A stretch of DNA of 64,000 nt. Source: Cryptomeria japonica. Lineage: Eukaryota > Streptophyta > Pinopsida > Cupressales > Cupressaceae. Position 1 is the stretch's first letter; every line of letters starts with the position of its first letter. Position numbers and translations under genes: made by a program. The DNA is taken from NCBI RefSeq assembly GCF_030272615.1, contig NC_081405.1, positions 649,737,420 to 649,801,419 on the forward strand, in the 5' to 3' direction. Under the pieces are notes generated by a model that did not search any database, was not told the origin of the DNA, and worked only from the letters and a program-made list of their open reading frames with translations. This document shows positions 22,815 through 35,117 of this stretch, one piece after another.

Positions 22815-24788
22815 TCTTAAGGGGTCATATGGTGTTATATGACCCCTTAGGACACCATATGGTGTCATTATGGGTCGTATGGTGTCATAAGCGGTCATTA
22901 GGTGTCTTATGACCCCTTAGGACACCATATGACCCCTTAGGTGTCGTTAGGGGTCATATTGTGTCCTAAGGGGTTATATGGTGTCCTATGACCCTGTAGG
23001 ACACCATATGACCCCTTAGGTATTGTTAGGGATCATATTGTGTCCTAAGGGGTCATAGGGTGTCATATGACCCCTTAGGACACCATATGATCCCATAGGA
23101 CACCATACGGTGTTTTTATGGGTCATATGGTGTCCTAAGGAGTCATCTGGTGTCAGATGAAGGATACCATATGGTGTCCTTTATGGGTCGTATGATGTGC
23201 TAAGGGTTCATATGGTGTTGTGTGACCCCTTAGGACACCATATTGTGTTGTTATGGGCTATATATTGTTTTAAGGGGTCATATGATGTCCTATGACCCCC
23301 TAAGGGGTAGTTAGAGGTCATATTGTGTCCTATGACCCTTTAGGACACCATATGACCCCTGAGGATACAATATGGTGTTGTTATGAGTTGTATGGTGTCC
23401 TGAGGGGTCATATGGTGTTCAATGACCCCTTAGGGTACCATATGACCCCTTAGGGTACCATATGACCCCTTAGGATACAATATGGTGTTGTTATGGGTCA
23501 TATGATCTCCTAAGGGGTCATATGGTGTAGGACACCATATGACCTCTCATATGGTGTTGTTATGGGTCGCATGATGTCCTAAAGGGTCATATGGTGTCCT
23601 ATTACCCCTTAGGATACCATATGGTGTCATTATGGGTCTTATGGTGTGCTAAGGGGTCATATGGTGTTATATAGCCCATTAGGACACTAGATGACCCCTT
23701 AGGACACCATATGGTGTCATTATAGGTCGTATAGTGTGCTACGGGGTCATATGGTGTCATATAACCCCCTAAGGGGTTGTTAGGGGTCATATTGTGTCCT
23801 AAGGAGTCATATTGTATCGTATGACCCCTTAGGACACCATATGACCCCTTACGACACAATATGGTGTTGCTATGCATAGTATTGTGTCTTAAGGGGTCAT
23901 ATGGTGCCCTATGACCCCATAGGACACCATATGACCCCTTAGGTGTCATTAGGGATCATATTGTGTAATAATGGGTCATATGGTATCCTATGACCCTTAG
24001 GACACCATATGGTGTTGTTATGGTTTGTATGGTGTCCTATGATCCCTTAGGACACCATGTGACCCTTTAGGATACCATATAGTGTCATTTTAGGTTATAT
24101 GGTTTCCTAAGGGGTCATATAGTGTTCTATGACCCCTTAGGACACCATATAACCCCTTATGTGTTGTTAGGGTTCATATTGTGTCCTAAGGGGTCATATG
24201 GTGTCCTATGACCCCTTAGGACACCATATGACCCCTTAGGTGTTGTTAGGGGTCATATTGTGTTCTAAAGGGTCATATGGTGTCCTATGACCCCTTAGGA
24301 CACCATATGACCCCTTAGCACACCATATAGTGTCAATATGGGTCATATGGTGTCCTCAGGGGTCATCTGGTCTCCTGTGACCCCTTAAGACACCATATGG
24401 TGTTGTTATGAGTTGTATGGTGTCCTATGACCCCTTAGAACACCACATGACCCCTTAGATGTCATTAAGGGTCATATTATGTCCTAAGGGGTCATATGGT
24501 GTCATATGACCCCTTAGGACACCATATGACCCCTTAGGTGCCATTAGGGGTCATATTGTATCCTAAGGGGTCATATGGTGTCCCATGACCATTTAGGAAA
24601 CCATATGACCCCTGAGGAGATCATATGGTGTCGTTATGGGTTGTATTGTGTCCTAAGGTGTCATATGGTGTGCCCTTAGGGTACCATATGACTCCTTAGG
24701 TGTTGTTAGGGATAATATTATGTCCTAAGGGGTCATATGGTGTCTTGTGACCCCTAAGGACACCACTTGGTGTTTTTGTGGGTCGTAT
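22815..24788. repeat. 20-bp satellite array (second block)
   Basis: Same unit as at 19050-22743 with a local higher-order pattern. The junction phrase CCCTTAGGTGTYRTTAGGG recurs near 22934, 23010, 23936, 24152, 24231, 24449 and 24530, often 76-81 bases (about four units) apart. Confidence 0.9.
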
Positions 24789-25650
24789 GTTAAGGAGGAG
24801 GGGGAGGGAGATAGAGAGGGAGAGAGAGAACTATAGAGTGGACATATAGATAGGCAAGAGACCTAGATTTTGAGAGAGGAGTGAGATTGATAGAGGGGGA
24901 TAAAGAGAGGTGGGTAACGAGACCTATATGCAAAGGTAGATAGGTGGAGAGGAAGAGAGGGAGAAACCTAGAGAGGGTGGGTTGGAGAGTTAATGAACTA
25001 GTCAATGAAGAGAGAGAATAAGAGAGGAAGAGAGATAATGAGAGAGTGGGGGAAGGATATATAAATGGAGAGGGGAAGAAAGGAAGGGAGATATCTAGAG
25101 AGGGAAGGGAGAGAGAAGAGAAGAGATAGAAGAACAAAGAGATGAGTAAGAGGGGATGGATGCAGAGGTAGAAATGGAGGGAGCAAGAGACCTAGAGAAT
25201 GAGGAGATGGATCTAGGTTTGGAGAGAGAGAAGAGAGGGAGAGTGTTCATAAATAGATAGGGGCAAGGGAAAGGGGGAGAAAGGTGGAGAGGGAGGGAGA
25301 TAACTAGAGGGTGGACAATTAGATAAGTGAGAAACCTAGAGGGGGAGAGAGAGGTGGGTAATAATATAGGGAGGGAGAGCTAGTGAGGTGAATAGGGAGG
25401 GAAGGAGAGCCCTAGATATGGGGAGAGAGAGGATAGAAGGGATCAGTAGTGAACAAGAGAAACAAGTGTGAGGGGAGAGAAATAATAAGAGAGTGAGAGA
25501 GAAGAGAGAGGAAGGGAGTCAAGGATATAAATTAGGGTACAAGAAAGGGATGAAAGGTAGAGAGGGTGGGATATACCTAGAGAGGGGAGAGAGAAGTGAG
25601 TTAGACACAAGAGGGAGAGAGATAGGTGTAGATTTTAGGGAATATAAAGA
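24789..25650 (-). repeat. Polypurine repeat, inverted copy of 17216-19010
   Basis: GA-rich on the plus strand. The reverse complement reads CCACCTATCTACCTTTGCAT, then ATAGGTCTCGTTACCCACC, matching 17883-17925 closely, and the match extends to the CTCCTCCTTA phrase at the satellite border. It is the right-hand partner of the inverted structure around the satellite. Confidence 0.85.
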
Positions 25651-25866
25651 TAGTGAGATATGGATCTAAAGAGCACTAATAGGAGAATGTTGATTACTAA
25701 AATTTGACTAAGTATGAAAGTCAATATGATCCTCTAAAAACAAGAATCTACATTATAACTCCTATAGAGTTGAAACCACTCTCAAACATCCTACCAATAT
25801 ATACATGAAATATAACTTAAAGTGACTTATACTTAAATATTATATTTCATGTATATATTCTCCTCT
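25651..25866 (-). repeat. Right arm of the large inverted repeat
   Basis: Reverse complement of 17055-17235 with an insertion. Within it, 25800-25861 forms a long imperfect hairpin (ATATATACATGAAATATAA ... TTATATTTCATGTATATAT reads nearly symmetrically). It borders the CACTA element remnant. Confidence 0.75.
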
Positions 25867-26039
25867 CATGATGGGTATAAGACCATCTTGGGCTTCTTAC
25901 ATCATCAACTAGAAATGACATAAGACCATCTCGGGTTTCTTACATCATCAACTATAAATGAATGACTGTTTGAATGACATAAGACATAAGACCATCTCGT
26001 AATTCTTACATTATCAACTAGAAATGAATGGTTAATTTA
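25867..26039. repeat. Short tandem repeat at the CACTA 3' side
   Basis: Three copies of a ~55-65-base unit containing ATAAGACCATCTCGGGTTTC, TTACATCATCAACTA and GAAATGA lie between the inverted repeat and the last transposase module. They may be subterminal repeats of the CACTA element. Confidence 0.6.
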
Positions 26040-26549
26040 AAGAGGGGAAACACACGACTCATTTGTCTCTAATAAAAATTGTCGTGTATTTGCATGCACA
26101 AATCCATACTCACCAAATTGTACCATGGATGGTCGAATCCACTTACATTTTAATAATATAGGACTATTTTCACCAAATTCCACTTGAATAATATCTTGGA
26201 TGAATCCGACATAAAATGTCTTCTCATTTCCATGAAGAAATTTAGCACTAACAACACAATCACAATTAGTCTTTCCTTTGTCTTTTTCTTCCACTCTTAA
26301 GTGACTACCATAGGCCCACATTCCACTAAAATGCATAGCCCATAAATGTGGAGATTGTGAAATTTCACTTTCCTCTGTTGGTATATTGTGACCTCCTTTT
26401 GCATCATCAATTGCATTATCAATCCATTCTTCAAAGTTTGGAAAAGAATCACCTCTAATCAAATCATGACGGCTACACTTTTTAGGTCGATGTTGCATCC
26501 AAGTTTGATTCTCTTCTTCACATTTTTTACATAAAATAATGACGTACAA
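26040..26549 (-). pseudogene. DUF4216 module of the CACTA transposase region
   Basis: A minus-strand open frame of 170 codons contains HFSGMWAYGSHLRVEEKDKG and FYVGFIQDIIQVEFGENSPI, followed by LLKCKWIRPSMVQFGEYGFV, the pattern of DUF4216 found C-terminal to tnp2 in plant CACTA elements. The ending NTRQFLLETNESC fits the domain's close. Its role is unknown in the family. The start is a likely internal codon, because the frame joins upstream transposase sequence through breaks near 26550-26770. Confidence 0.75.
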
Positions 26550-26769
26550 ATAGTAAGATTAACAATATAAATCTGTAAATGCAATTGAGTAAATAAATTA
26601 TTGTGCAATTTCTTTTTTACCTGCGCCACTTATTGAATGGAGATGTGTTTTGAAGAATAAGGCATGTATTGCACTTCTTTCTTGATATGATAGCTTGAAG
26701 GACATCCATTGCCTTCTAATACTTCACTTGCAACTGTATCATCTTCGTCATCATCCCATACATGTTGAT

Positions 26770-27000
26770 TGACATTTTTAAAATCCTTCATCTATTCTGT
26801 GCAGAATCCCATGGCCTCTTGCATTGAATATCCCTCAGACATACTACCTTCTGGTTTTTCCCTAGTACAAATTTTTTTTTTCAAAACCTTCATATATTGT
26901 TCTATAGGATACATCCATCTTGTTCTTATTGGGCCACAATGCTCTAGTTCATATTCTAGATGTATCAAAAGATGCATAGAAATGTTAAAGATTGCTGGTG
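26770..27000 (-). pseudogene. DUF4218 module of the CACTA transposase region
   Basis: On the minus strand MHLLIHLEYELEHCGPIRTR, WMYPIEQYMKVLKKKI and RPEGSMSEGY-like residues (EKPEGSMSEGYSMQEAMGFC) match DUF4218, which follows tnp2. It is linked upstream to sequence encoding LREEVAEVLCLLE (27040-27008). Confidence 0.85.
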
Positions 27001-28808
27001 GAAATTCTCATTCCAATAGACAAAGGACTTCAGCAACCTCCTCCCTCAAACTATCAAAGTTCAAAATATCTGATACATGCAAGCTCATTCTCTTTAATAT
27101 TAGGCCCAACCTTATAATTGTCAATCTTGGCTCCTTTGGCAAACTTGATATATTTATCACAATAGGTAAGATATTCTCGATTATGACATGATAATCATGG
27201 GTCTTGAGGCCTCTTAAGCTATTAATGTCATTTTGGCTTCTAATGCTACTACTTACATATCTAGTGGGAAAGCGAGTCTGAGACATCAACTATAAGAATT
27301 GTGCACATTGTTCCTTTGTCCAGACGTAATGAGCACCAGGTTTTCTATATTTTTCATTATCATATTTTTCAACCCAAATATTATGATGAATCTTTATTTC
27401 TCGAAAGTATTCATGTGATGAAATAGTATCTAAGGCACCAAAAAGAGTTTCTAGAATAGCATAGGCTATATTTTTCTCGGTATGCATAAAGTCAACAGTA
27501 TGCCTAATGGTTATATCCTTAAAGTATGGAAACTTATACATTATGCACAACTATGCACAACCATTTTACACCGCTGTCATTACATGGATCATTTCCACTA
27601 CTCGTAATCCCATCATTTTTAATAAATGACATTCTTTTATGTCCATACTCAATAATGTAATCACTTGTTATTAGCAATGGCGCTTCACGATTCTCTTCTT
27701 GATCATTGAAATGTGTTTTTTGTTGATGATATGGATGATCTATTTTAAGGTAAGTGCAATATCCATAATAAATACACTTACACAAACTTCTTGAGTGCCT
27801 CACAAAATTCTTAAAGTTGCAAGAGGGACATCCATGGTATCCATGAATAGAGAGACTAGATAATGTTCCATACACAGGAAGATCATGAATCGTAAACAAT
27901 AAGGAAGATCTTAAAGTGAATTTGATTTAATGACCATCCCTTAAAGATTGAATTGCTTCAATTATTTTCCACAAGTCCATTAGCTCATCATACAATGGCT
28001 CTAGATAAGCATCTACTTTTTTTGAAGTCACACTTTTCTTTCTTGGTATAATCAATGATAACATTAAGAAAAATGGTTTAGTTTCTAACCATGGAAGCAA
28101 GATATAATTTATTACAAACGCTGGGAAAGTTGACCATTTAGTACTTTGATCTGAGAATGGGTTCACCCCATCTAGAGCCAAACCCAACCTTATATTACAA
28201 GGATCTTGAGAAAAATCAGGCCATCTATTATCAAATTCCATCCACGTCCTTGAATCAGGCACATATCATTATTTTCCATTAGTGCTCTTATTTTGGGCAT
28301 GCCACTACATAAGTTCAGCAAGGTCTTTGCACCTATACATTTAGAGTAATCATGGGATTATCAGAAAGTGGCGAAGAACTTTTCTAGGAACCACAACTGA
28401 TTTCAACCCTTGTTTATACCTCCCTTCATAACATTTCAGACATTCACTGTCACTTGCAATATTTTTGTGAAATAATACACAACCATTCCCACATGTGTGG
28501 ATGTTTTCATACCCCAATCCAAGCTTACTGATTTTCTTTTTACATTGACTTCATTTTGTTGGCAATATGGAGTCAGCTGGTAACAATGAACTTAATAATG
28601 CCAATAATTGATCTATGCTCTCATTTGTCCAACCATGCACCACTTGCAAGTTAAGAATTTGAAGGATTGTTGTCAAATGACTTAACTTACAATTAGCATA
28701 AACAGGCTTTAAATCATCCTCCATTGACTTGGCCCAATCATCTCTTAGACCCTCATTCAACATTCTATCAACTTCAAACTCCTTTGTCAAACATTTCTGC
28801 CTCTTCAT
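27001..28808 (-). pseudogene. tnp2-type transposase remnant
   Basis: Read rightward to leftward: LPVYGTLSSLSIHGYHGCPSC (near 27880-27810), DSRTWMEFDNRWPDFSQDP with IRLGLALDGVNPF (near 28250-28160), YILLPWLETKPFFLMLSLII (near 28110-28050), PLYDELMDLWK, RHTVDFMHTEKNIAYAILET (near 27510-27440) and LRGLKTHDYHVIIENILPI (near 27220-27160). These are landmark blocks of the CACTA tnp2 transposase, which cuts and pastes the element. A cysteine-rich stretch (CGNGCVLFHKN) and PRKVLRHF lie near 28490-28370. Stops and frame changes between pieces (about 27290, 27530, 27920, 28260-28350) make it nonfunctional. Confidence 0.9.
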
Positions 28809-29104
28809 CTATGTTTGGTGCCACTTCATCTATGTTTGATGCCACCTTGTCTATGTTTTCTACCTCTTCATCTCTCATAGTATGCAATTCTATCATATCT
28901 TCATAATAATTGTAATCCCAAGGGCTTATAGCACTATGCCCACAACTTATCATATGTCAATAAATCACATTTCTTTTTTTCGCCTTTCCACCAAGACAAT
29001 CATTACATGAAGATGGATTTTTTTCCAAGCTCCTCTCATTAGCTACTCTTTCATCATGTGCATGATATTGCTCCGTATTCAACCTTTGACATTGATCCAT
29101 CTAT
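28809..29104 (-). pseudogene. N-terminal part of the tnp2 transposase
   Basis: An ATG at 29104 (minus) opens MDQCQRLNTEQYHAHDERVA and continues to a stop near 28955. The frame then resumes with YNYYEDMIELHTMRDEEVEN and a short triplicate of NIDE-type residues (DKVASNIDEVAPNIDEEAE). It is acidic, as CACTA transposase N-termini often are. The start is chosen as the first ATG in the region. Confidence 0.5.
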
Positions 29105-29714
29105 AATATTCTGCATTCTAGTATTAATTTAGTTTCTAATTTTAAGAAAAATAAATAAATTTGAAAATGGAGATGCCAAAACATTGTTGAAAGTAGTCAC
29201 TTCTAATAGAGACCATAATAGAAAGAAGAGGATACAATGAGTCATCATTTTGAGATCTACCTTACATTCATTTGAATTTTACCTACTAAGAATGAAATAT
29301 GTGTGTGTTTCCTATCAGCTTACTTTCAACAATGAGGGTTTCAAATTACCTCCAGAGGGCCTCATTGACTTCAAATTCATTGCAACAAACTTTGATTTCA
29401 TTGCCCACCTTTTCAAAAGTCTCTAGGTCCTATCCAAACAAGATTTATCGCCATGCAAGTGCTTCAATACCTGTAAATGAGAATAACAAATGTAAAAACT
29501 AATCCAAAGATGACACATTCAAGGCACATTCAAGTAACTAGTGATATTCAACGATGACACATTAATGATTTATACTCTGATGCAAATAAATTCAAATATA
29601 ACATAATCATGAAAGTTTTGTTTAATACATAAATTTATACAAGATTGAAATCATATTTTATATATATTACTATTGACCTAGCCATTGCTCTTTATTTGGT
29701 GCAACTGCTAGTTA
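29105..29714. other. Inside the CACTA element, no gene recognised
   Basis: AT-rich DNA. A minus-strand fragment near 29470-29340 reads LETFEKVGNEIKVCCNEFEV with one stop upstream. It could be a decayed exon, but I recognise no family. Confidence 0.4.
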
Positions 29715-30720
29715 TTTTGTGGATGACTAATGGAAAGAAGACAAAAGCTATGCTCTTTACAAGGTGCTTCCAAATGTTTGATGGTCACTCCTTCTAAAAT
29801 CAGAAGCGACAAGAAAAGTGCAGAGTGGATTTTAGAGTATGTTATCAGGCACTGCAATGAGGACTGGATTATTTCTAGACTCATCAGAGCTCTTCTTGTT
29901 TCAAATAAAAATTTTAAGCTCAAGAAAATGATGTTGTTGAAGAGTATTTGCTCATATATTCACAATTAGTCAATTGTGCAGGCATAGATAATGGGACATC
30001 ATGGAGTTTTGTCATCTTATAACTTCATATCTAGCTTTTGTGGATGACTAATGGAAAGAAGATGAAAGCTATTCACTTTACAAGGCGCTCCTAAATGTTT
30101 GATGGTTGCTCCTTTTGAAATCAGAAGCGACAAGAAAAGTGTAGAGTGCATTTTAAAGTACATTATCAGACACTACAATGAGGATTGGATTATTTTTGGA
30201 CTCATCAAAGCTCTTCCTGTTTCAAATGAAAATTTTAAGCTCAAGAAAATGATGCTACTAAAGAGTATTTCCTCATATGTTCACAATGAGTCAATTGTAT
30301 AGGCACAGATAATGGGACATCATGGAGTTTGGTTATGTTATAACTCCATATCTGGATTTTGTGGATGACTAATGGAAAGTAGACGAAAGCTATGCAATTT
30401 ACAGGGTGCTTCCAAATGTTTGATGGTCGCTCCTTTTGAAATCAGAAGTGAAAAGAAAAGTGCAAAGTGGATTTTAGAGTACGTTATTAGGCACTACAAT
30501 GAAGATTGGATTATTTCTAGACTAATTAGAACTCTTCCTATTTCAAATAAAAATTTTAAGCTCAAGAAAATGATGTTGCTAAAGAGTATTTCCTCAGACC
30601 TTTTGAAGGGCATCATTTCTAAGAAAACCATAGAAACTCTACAGTCGCTCAAGGATCTTAACAGGCAAATATGCAGAGATTCTAATAGTGAAAGATTTAT
30701 GTAGGAATTGTGTTGCAAAG
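29715..30720 (+). pseudogene. Triplicated 321-bp coding segment inside the CACTA element
   Basis: Three head-to-tail copies start at 29715, 30036 and 30357, exactly 321 bases (107 codons) apart, each beginning TTTTGTGGATGACTAATGGA. The shared frame reads EWILEYVIRHxNEDWIISRL and SNKNFKLKKMMLLKSI. The third copy departs near 30597 and continues for about 36 codons (DLLKGIISKKTIETLQSLKD). The first two copies end in stops within the unit. I do not recognise the protein. It looks like a fragment of a host gene, possibly alpha-helical, captured by the transposon and then duplicated. It runs on the strand opposite to the transposase. Confidence 0.6.
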
Positions 30721-31190
30721 TAGCTATGGAGTGTACTGTAGTAACTTTTAGGGGACCTGCAAAATCAACTGGGATGGTTATAACAATGCTTTATGTAAGC
30801 TATGGACTTATCGCACCGAGGACACGGAAGATATAGAAATGGACAACGCATTTATTGATATAAAGAAGGAGCTTCTTATGGTTGCTTCTAATCCTAAGCT
30901 TTGAGAAAGGCTTATCAAAAAATATAAGCAAGATGATGTTTTCAAATATTTCCATTGTTCTTATAAATTGTAGCTGAAGATGTGGTGCAGGGAAGGTATA
31001 ATCCCATAGTTGGACAAGATTCAAATCACGGTGTCATTAATACAAGAATGACAATTCCTTCATGTGAAACTAGGGTTCCTACTTGTAGAGTGTCTGACAA
31101 CAATGAGGAAATCACTTCAACATTTCCTCCTCCTTGGGTTGGTACGCGATTTGATCCATTCACAATATTTTTGTGCTTTTGTTTCATGTA
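30721..31190 (+). pseudogene. Continuation of the captured gene fragment
   Basis: After a frame change near 30760 the sequence reads NNALCKLWTYRTEDTEDIEM and FIDIKKELLMVASNPKL, then RLIKKYKQDDVFKYF, with stops near 30902 and 30969. The helical, charged character matches the preceding segment. No family was identified. Confidence 0.4.
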
Positions 31191-34100
31191 ATTACTCTTG
31201 TTAAATCACAGCCCTTAGGTGTCTGCATGACATTTTTCATACATGGGTAGTTTTTATGGGCTCTTTGTTCACAATTGTCTTTCTTTCCCAAAAGGTTCTC
31301 AGAATCCAAATATTCTACCAAAAAGAATTAGCCAAATTATAAAAGCAAATGTGGCAATAATTTGAAAACTATGCATTCACATTCGAGATGCGAAGGTCAT
31401 TGCACTTGGGAACTACTACTATAGTTGTCAGGTGAAAGAAGTGGTAGAGATTGGAAAGTATACTTGGATATTGAATAGATATAATGATTTTTGTTTAACA
31501 CTCAGGAGAGCACTTATCGATAGATTGTACATTTTGGGGAATGTGAAGATTCTTGATGACTATTCGATGCACGTTAAAAGAATTTCATCCCTTAACTATT
31601 ACTTTCATTCTTGACACAATTTCTATCAAACTTGATTAATTTATCTAAACTTGTAAAAAAATGTAGAGATTCCATAAAGTAGTTGCACCTACAAATATTA
31701 CAATTTCAAAATATGGAGAGCTTAAGTCTTAAATGACACAAAATCAGTGACAAAGATCATAAATAGACTTGCTATGATAAACATTATGGAAAGCTACAAA
31801 GTATAAAGGAGACATATCATAGTCACATGGCAAGATACAAAAAATGTAGTCATGCTTCACATAAGAATCAAGGCAATCAATTCATTATTATATGGGGCGA
31901 CAATATTATCAATGATCACAACTACAAAGCAACTATAAAAAACTGGGAGAAAAGATAAAGAAAAATTATGAAGGTTTGAAGAGTTTCCTCCCTCAAAAAT
32001 AATGTTGTAGAGAAACACAATCTAAGCACAAAGAAGCAATCAAAATCAGTTTTGATAGTCATCAATAGGTAACATCTAGGGGCATTAAATGATAATCCTT
32101 ATTGTTGAAAGTCAAGGAAAAGATATGAGAAGATTGATCCAAGATCTTGTTGGTAAACTTTAATTCAAAATAACATCCAAACATCAATGTGATAGAGCTT
32201 AAGGCTCAAAGATCACAATGACTTTAATAATAGTCTTTGTCAAAGCATGATATGAATAGCCCAAGAGGAATGGTAGTCATAAAACATTCTTGAGACATAG
32301 AGTAGTTAAAGCTCAAAAGGGCAAGGCAAATACAATCATAACAATCATCTACCAAAAGGAGCAATTGAGATTCCAAGAAACAAAAAGCCACCATCAACCA
32401 GCTTCCAAAGACCATTAAAATGTACAAGGGTCACATGTAGTCCTATTATGACTATTATTATGGTCCTTCCAAGACACACCCAGTGGTGACAAAAGAGATA
32501 TATGAGGTCATGATCAAGTCTACTCAAGGTGTAGACAAGGTTAGGATAGTATTAGGACAGAGTTGCAGCCATTAAGATAGTAAGAGAAGTCATAGAACGG
32601 TCATAAGGGAGATTTATTTAATGATTTAAAAGAACCACTCAACCCCACAAGACAGAGAAACAATAGTCAATATATCAAAGAGAAGAACGCTCAGTTAGCA
32701 AGAAGAAGAAGATCATTATCTTTATAGAATAGAGGTCATAGAGAAGCACACACTTAGGTATGATCAAAGACACTCAAAACATTGAAGAGAAGAGTCAATG
32801 ATCAAGTAATGAAGGTCCAAACCTAAAGCATCTACAGTGGACATCACAACTAAAGAGAAAAATAACTAAAGGCATAAAAGAGATATCTATTGTAGTGCAT
32901 ACAGGAGCAGTTAAGCTAATTGCTCAAGAGGGACAAGCAATATAATCATGGTACTATCGTTATATTGATTTACAAGTCTAAAAGGTTTACAAGATAAAAG
33001 TAGTCAAAAACTGTTATTGAACAGTTGTAAACAACAGAGGCTATCTATTGATTTTTTATATGAATGTTTTAGTAAGGTCTCTTTGTTTGAAGGGTAGACT
33101 AGAACAATCTAGAGCAATATTGAGCAACAATGCCATAAAAACAAGGATTGCAATAGTCATTAGGACAAAAGACTCCTAGTAATCTTATAGTCATGAAGCC
33201 AAAATGACAATAGCAAATGACAACTATTTGCAATCAAGGCACAAAATAATAGTGCAAAGTCACAAGGGATTATCAACCTTAAAGAGAAACATTGTCAAAC
33301 CCAAATAGAGCAACACATTGAAATTTCTAGAATTAAGTAAGAGTTTGATATTTACATAAATAATCATACATACCAAGACAGTGGCCCAAAGGATAGTCTA
33401 ACACATAGGAATAAAGCCTTCATAAACTATAGATATAATGGTTCTTCTTGTCAATAACAAGAGCATTCATGGCCATATAGCTATTTCATGTCATGGTTAG
33501 ATAAAGAGAAAACATAAATGAGCAATTACTATTTTTTTTATGGTGGTATTGTTTTTGGGGTTTTTTGTTGCCCTACTATTGACTACGGATAGGGGTGGGT
33601 GGATTCAAAGATCCTTCCCTGATTCCTCTCTCCCAAGACCTTGACTCCTTGCTACATAGATTGAATTCAAGGGAAACCAACTAATATAGGAGGACGTTCC
33701 AATGATCAATCTCCTCTCTAGGTGGGTAGTTTATCTGATACAAAAATTTCATATTGGATACAAACAAAATATACAAAAATTTTATTCAAAGTTTTATAAT
33801 TCAAAAACACAGAAATGTACGGTACCTGTGTTTGTCAATGTCTTCCTTTTCTCTTCTTCTACCGTGCGCAGTCTGCAAAGTGTAGTGAAAGACCACTTTC
33901 TTCTTTCCTATTTTTTCCACAACAAAGTTTTGATTACAACATTCCATCCATTGGTATGGTTTCCATAGCTCCTTTTACTATGGCTATCGATCAAAATTCT
34001 GATTTCGCGGTAATTTTTTCTTTGGCGGGAGTCATTTTTTTTTGGGAAACAAATTAGCCTTTGGAGGTCTTAGGCTTTGGAGGTAATTTTTTTATTTATT

Positions 34101-34555
34101 CTTCAATGAATTCAAAACCTTCTAATATTTAAATTATGACCTTGAAATCTATATATGCTATTTTTAATCTAGATAGATAAAAAATCGGTAATCTGCAATA
34201 AAAAATATAATGCAATTTTGGTAAACATTAAGATGTATATATACATATATATTTATTAGAATATATATATACAATTAGAATATTTTTAATTTTTAATTTA
34301 AGATAATATAAAGAATAATTTAAATATTTAAGGTAAAATATTTATTGTCTTCAAAAATTGTTTTAAATCCAAGTGAAATTGTTATACTTTTATTCTTATT
34401 ATATTTTTAATAAAAATAAATAAATAGAATATAGTATATCTACTAATAAAATAATATTTTATTTATAAATAAAAATAATATTTAAAAAATAAATAATTGA
34501 CAAACAAAAATAGTAGGATCAATTTTTTATATCATTTCCACAAGTACCTAATTTC
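31191..34555. other. CACTA internal DNA, no gene recognised
   Basis: About 3.4 kb of AT-rich, mostly A/G-rich sequence with short open stretches only (for example 31432-31614 and 33702-33968 on plus, 32224-32427 on minus) and no recognisable domain. 34080-34520 is extremely AT-rich. It may hold the promoter and leader of the minus-strand transposase transcript, but I see no convincing TATA box. Confidence 0.45.
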
Positions 34556-34770
34556 TTTAAGAGAAGAGCCAAACAATTATCTAGTCATTTATTTAGTCAT
34601 TTCTCTATCATATATCAAATTAGTCATTTTTGTTTGTGTGATCTCACCCAATGACCAAATTAGTCATTTATAGGTTTGTTGTAAAAAATGACTAAAATTT
34701 GGTCATTTTTACTTGTCGTGACTAAATTTTTTGGTCATGTAGTCATTTATTTGTCATATTTCTACTAGTG
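34556..34770 (-). mobile_element. CACTA terminus with subterminal repeats
   Basis: On the minus strand the end reads CACTAGTAGAAA, followed by many copies of AAATGACT/AGTCATTT in both orientations (about ten within 200 bases, with a longer form TGACTAAAATTTGGTCATTT). Subterminal clusters of this kind bind the element's own TnpA-type protein in known CACTA transposons. That role is inferred here. Confidence 0.8.
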
Positions 34771-35117
34771 ACCATATGGTGTCTTAAGGGGTCATATGGT
34801 GTCACAAGGGTTCATGTCATGTACTAGAATGTTAAAAATGATCATATGGTGTCCTAAGGGGTCATAGAACACCATATGATGACTTAGGACACCATATGAC
34901 CATATATGGTGTCCTAAGGGGTCATATAGTGTCAGAAGGGTTCATGTTGTGTACTAGGATGTTAAAAGGGGTCACATGGTGTCCTAAGGGGTCATAGAAC
35001 ACCATATGACCAATTAGACACCATATGACCCCTAATGACACCATATCGTGTCCTAAGGGGTCATATGGTGTCATAAGGGGTCATGTTGTGTACTAGGATG
35101 TTAAAAGAGGCCATATG
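34771..35117. repeat. 20-bp satellite, right array (first part)
   Basis: Same 20-base unit as at 19050-24788, including the marker GTACTAGRATGTTAAAA at about 34821, 34951 and 35090. It begins directly at the CACTA end and is cut by a solo LTR inserted at a CATATG site. Confidence 0.92.

Larger units (their letters stand above)
25867..34770 (-). mobile_element. CACTA (En/Spm-type) transposon remnant, minus strand
   Basis: It carries the tnp2 transposase, DUF4218 and DUF4216 modules in the usual order on the minus strand. The right end, read on the minus strand, begins CACTAGTAGAAATATGAC, a typical CACTA terminus, with subterminal AAATGACT repeats. The other terminus was not found before the inverted repeat at 25866, so the element is probably truncated there or its boundary is obscured. 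It abuts the 20-bp satellite at 34771 (possible 3-bp target ACC, partner not found). Confidence 0.8.

Noticed and set aside
21460-23949. Several open frames of repeating PYDPLGHHMTP-type peptides
   Set aside because: They are translations of the 20-bp satellite and change frame with each unit variant. There is no promoter or start context.
19050-24788. Regular 20-bp repeats suggestive of a CRISPR array
   Set aside because: There are no unique spacers, the units occur in both orientations, and the surroundings are clearly plant repeats.
33702-34057. Overlapping plus-strand open frames near the CACTA end
   Set aside because: They have low complexity, no domain, and lie next to extremely AT-rich DNA. 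They cannot be told from chance.
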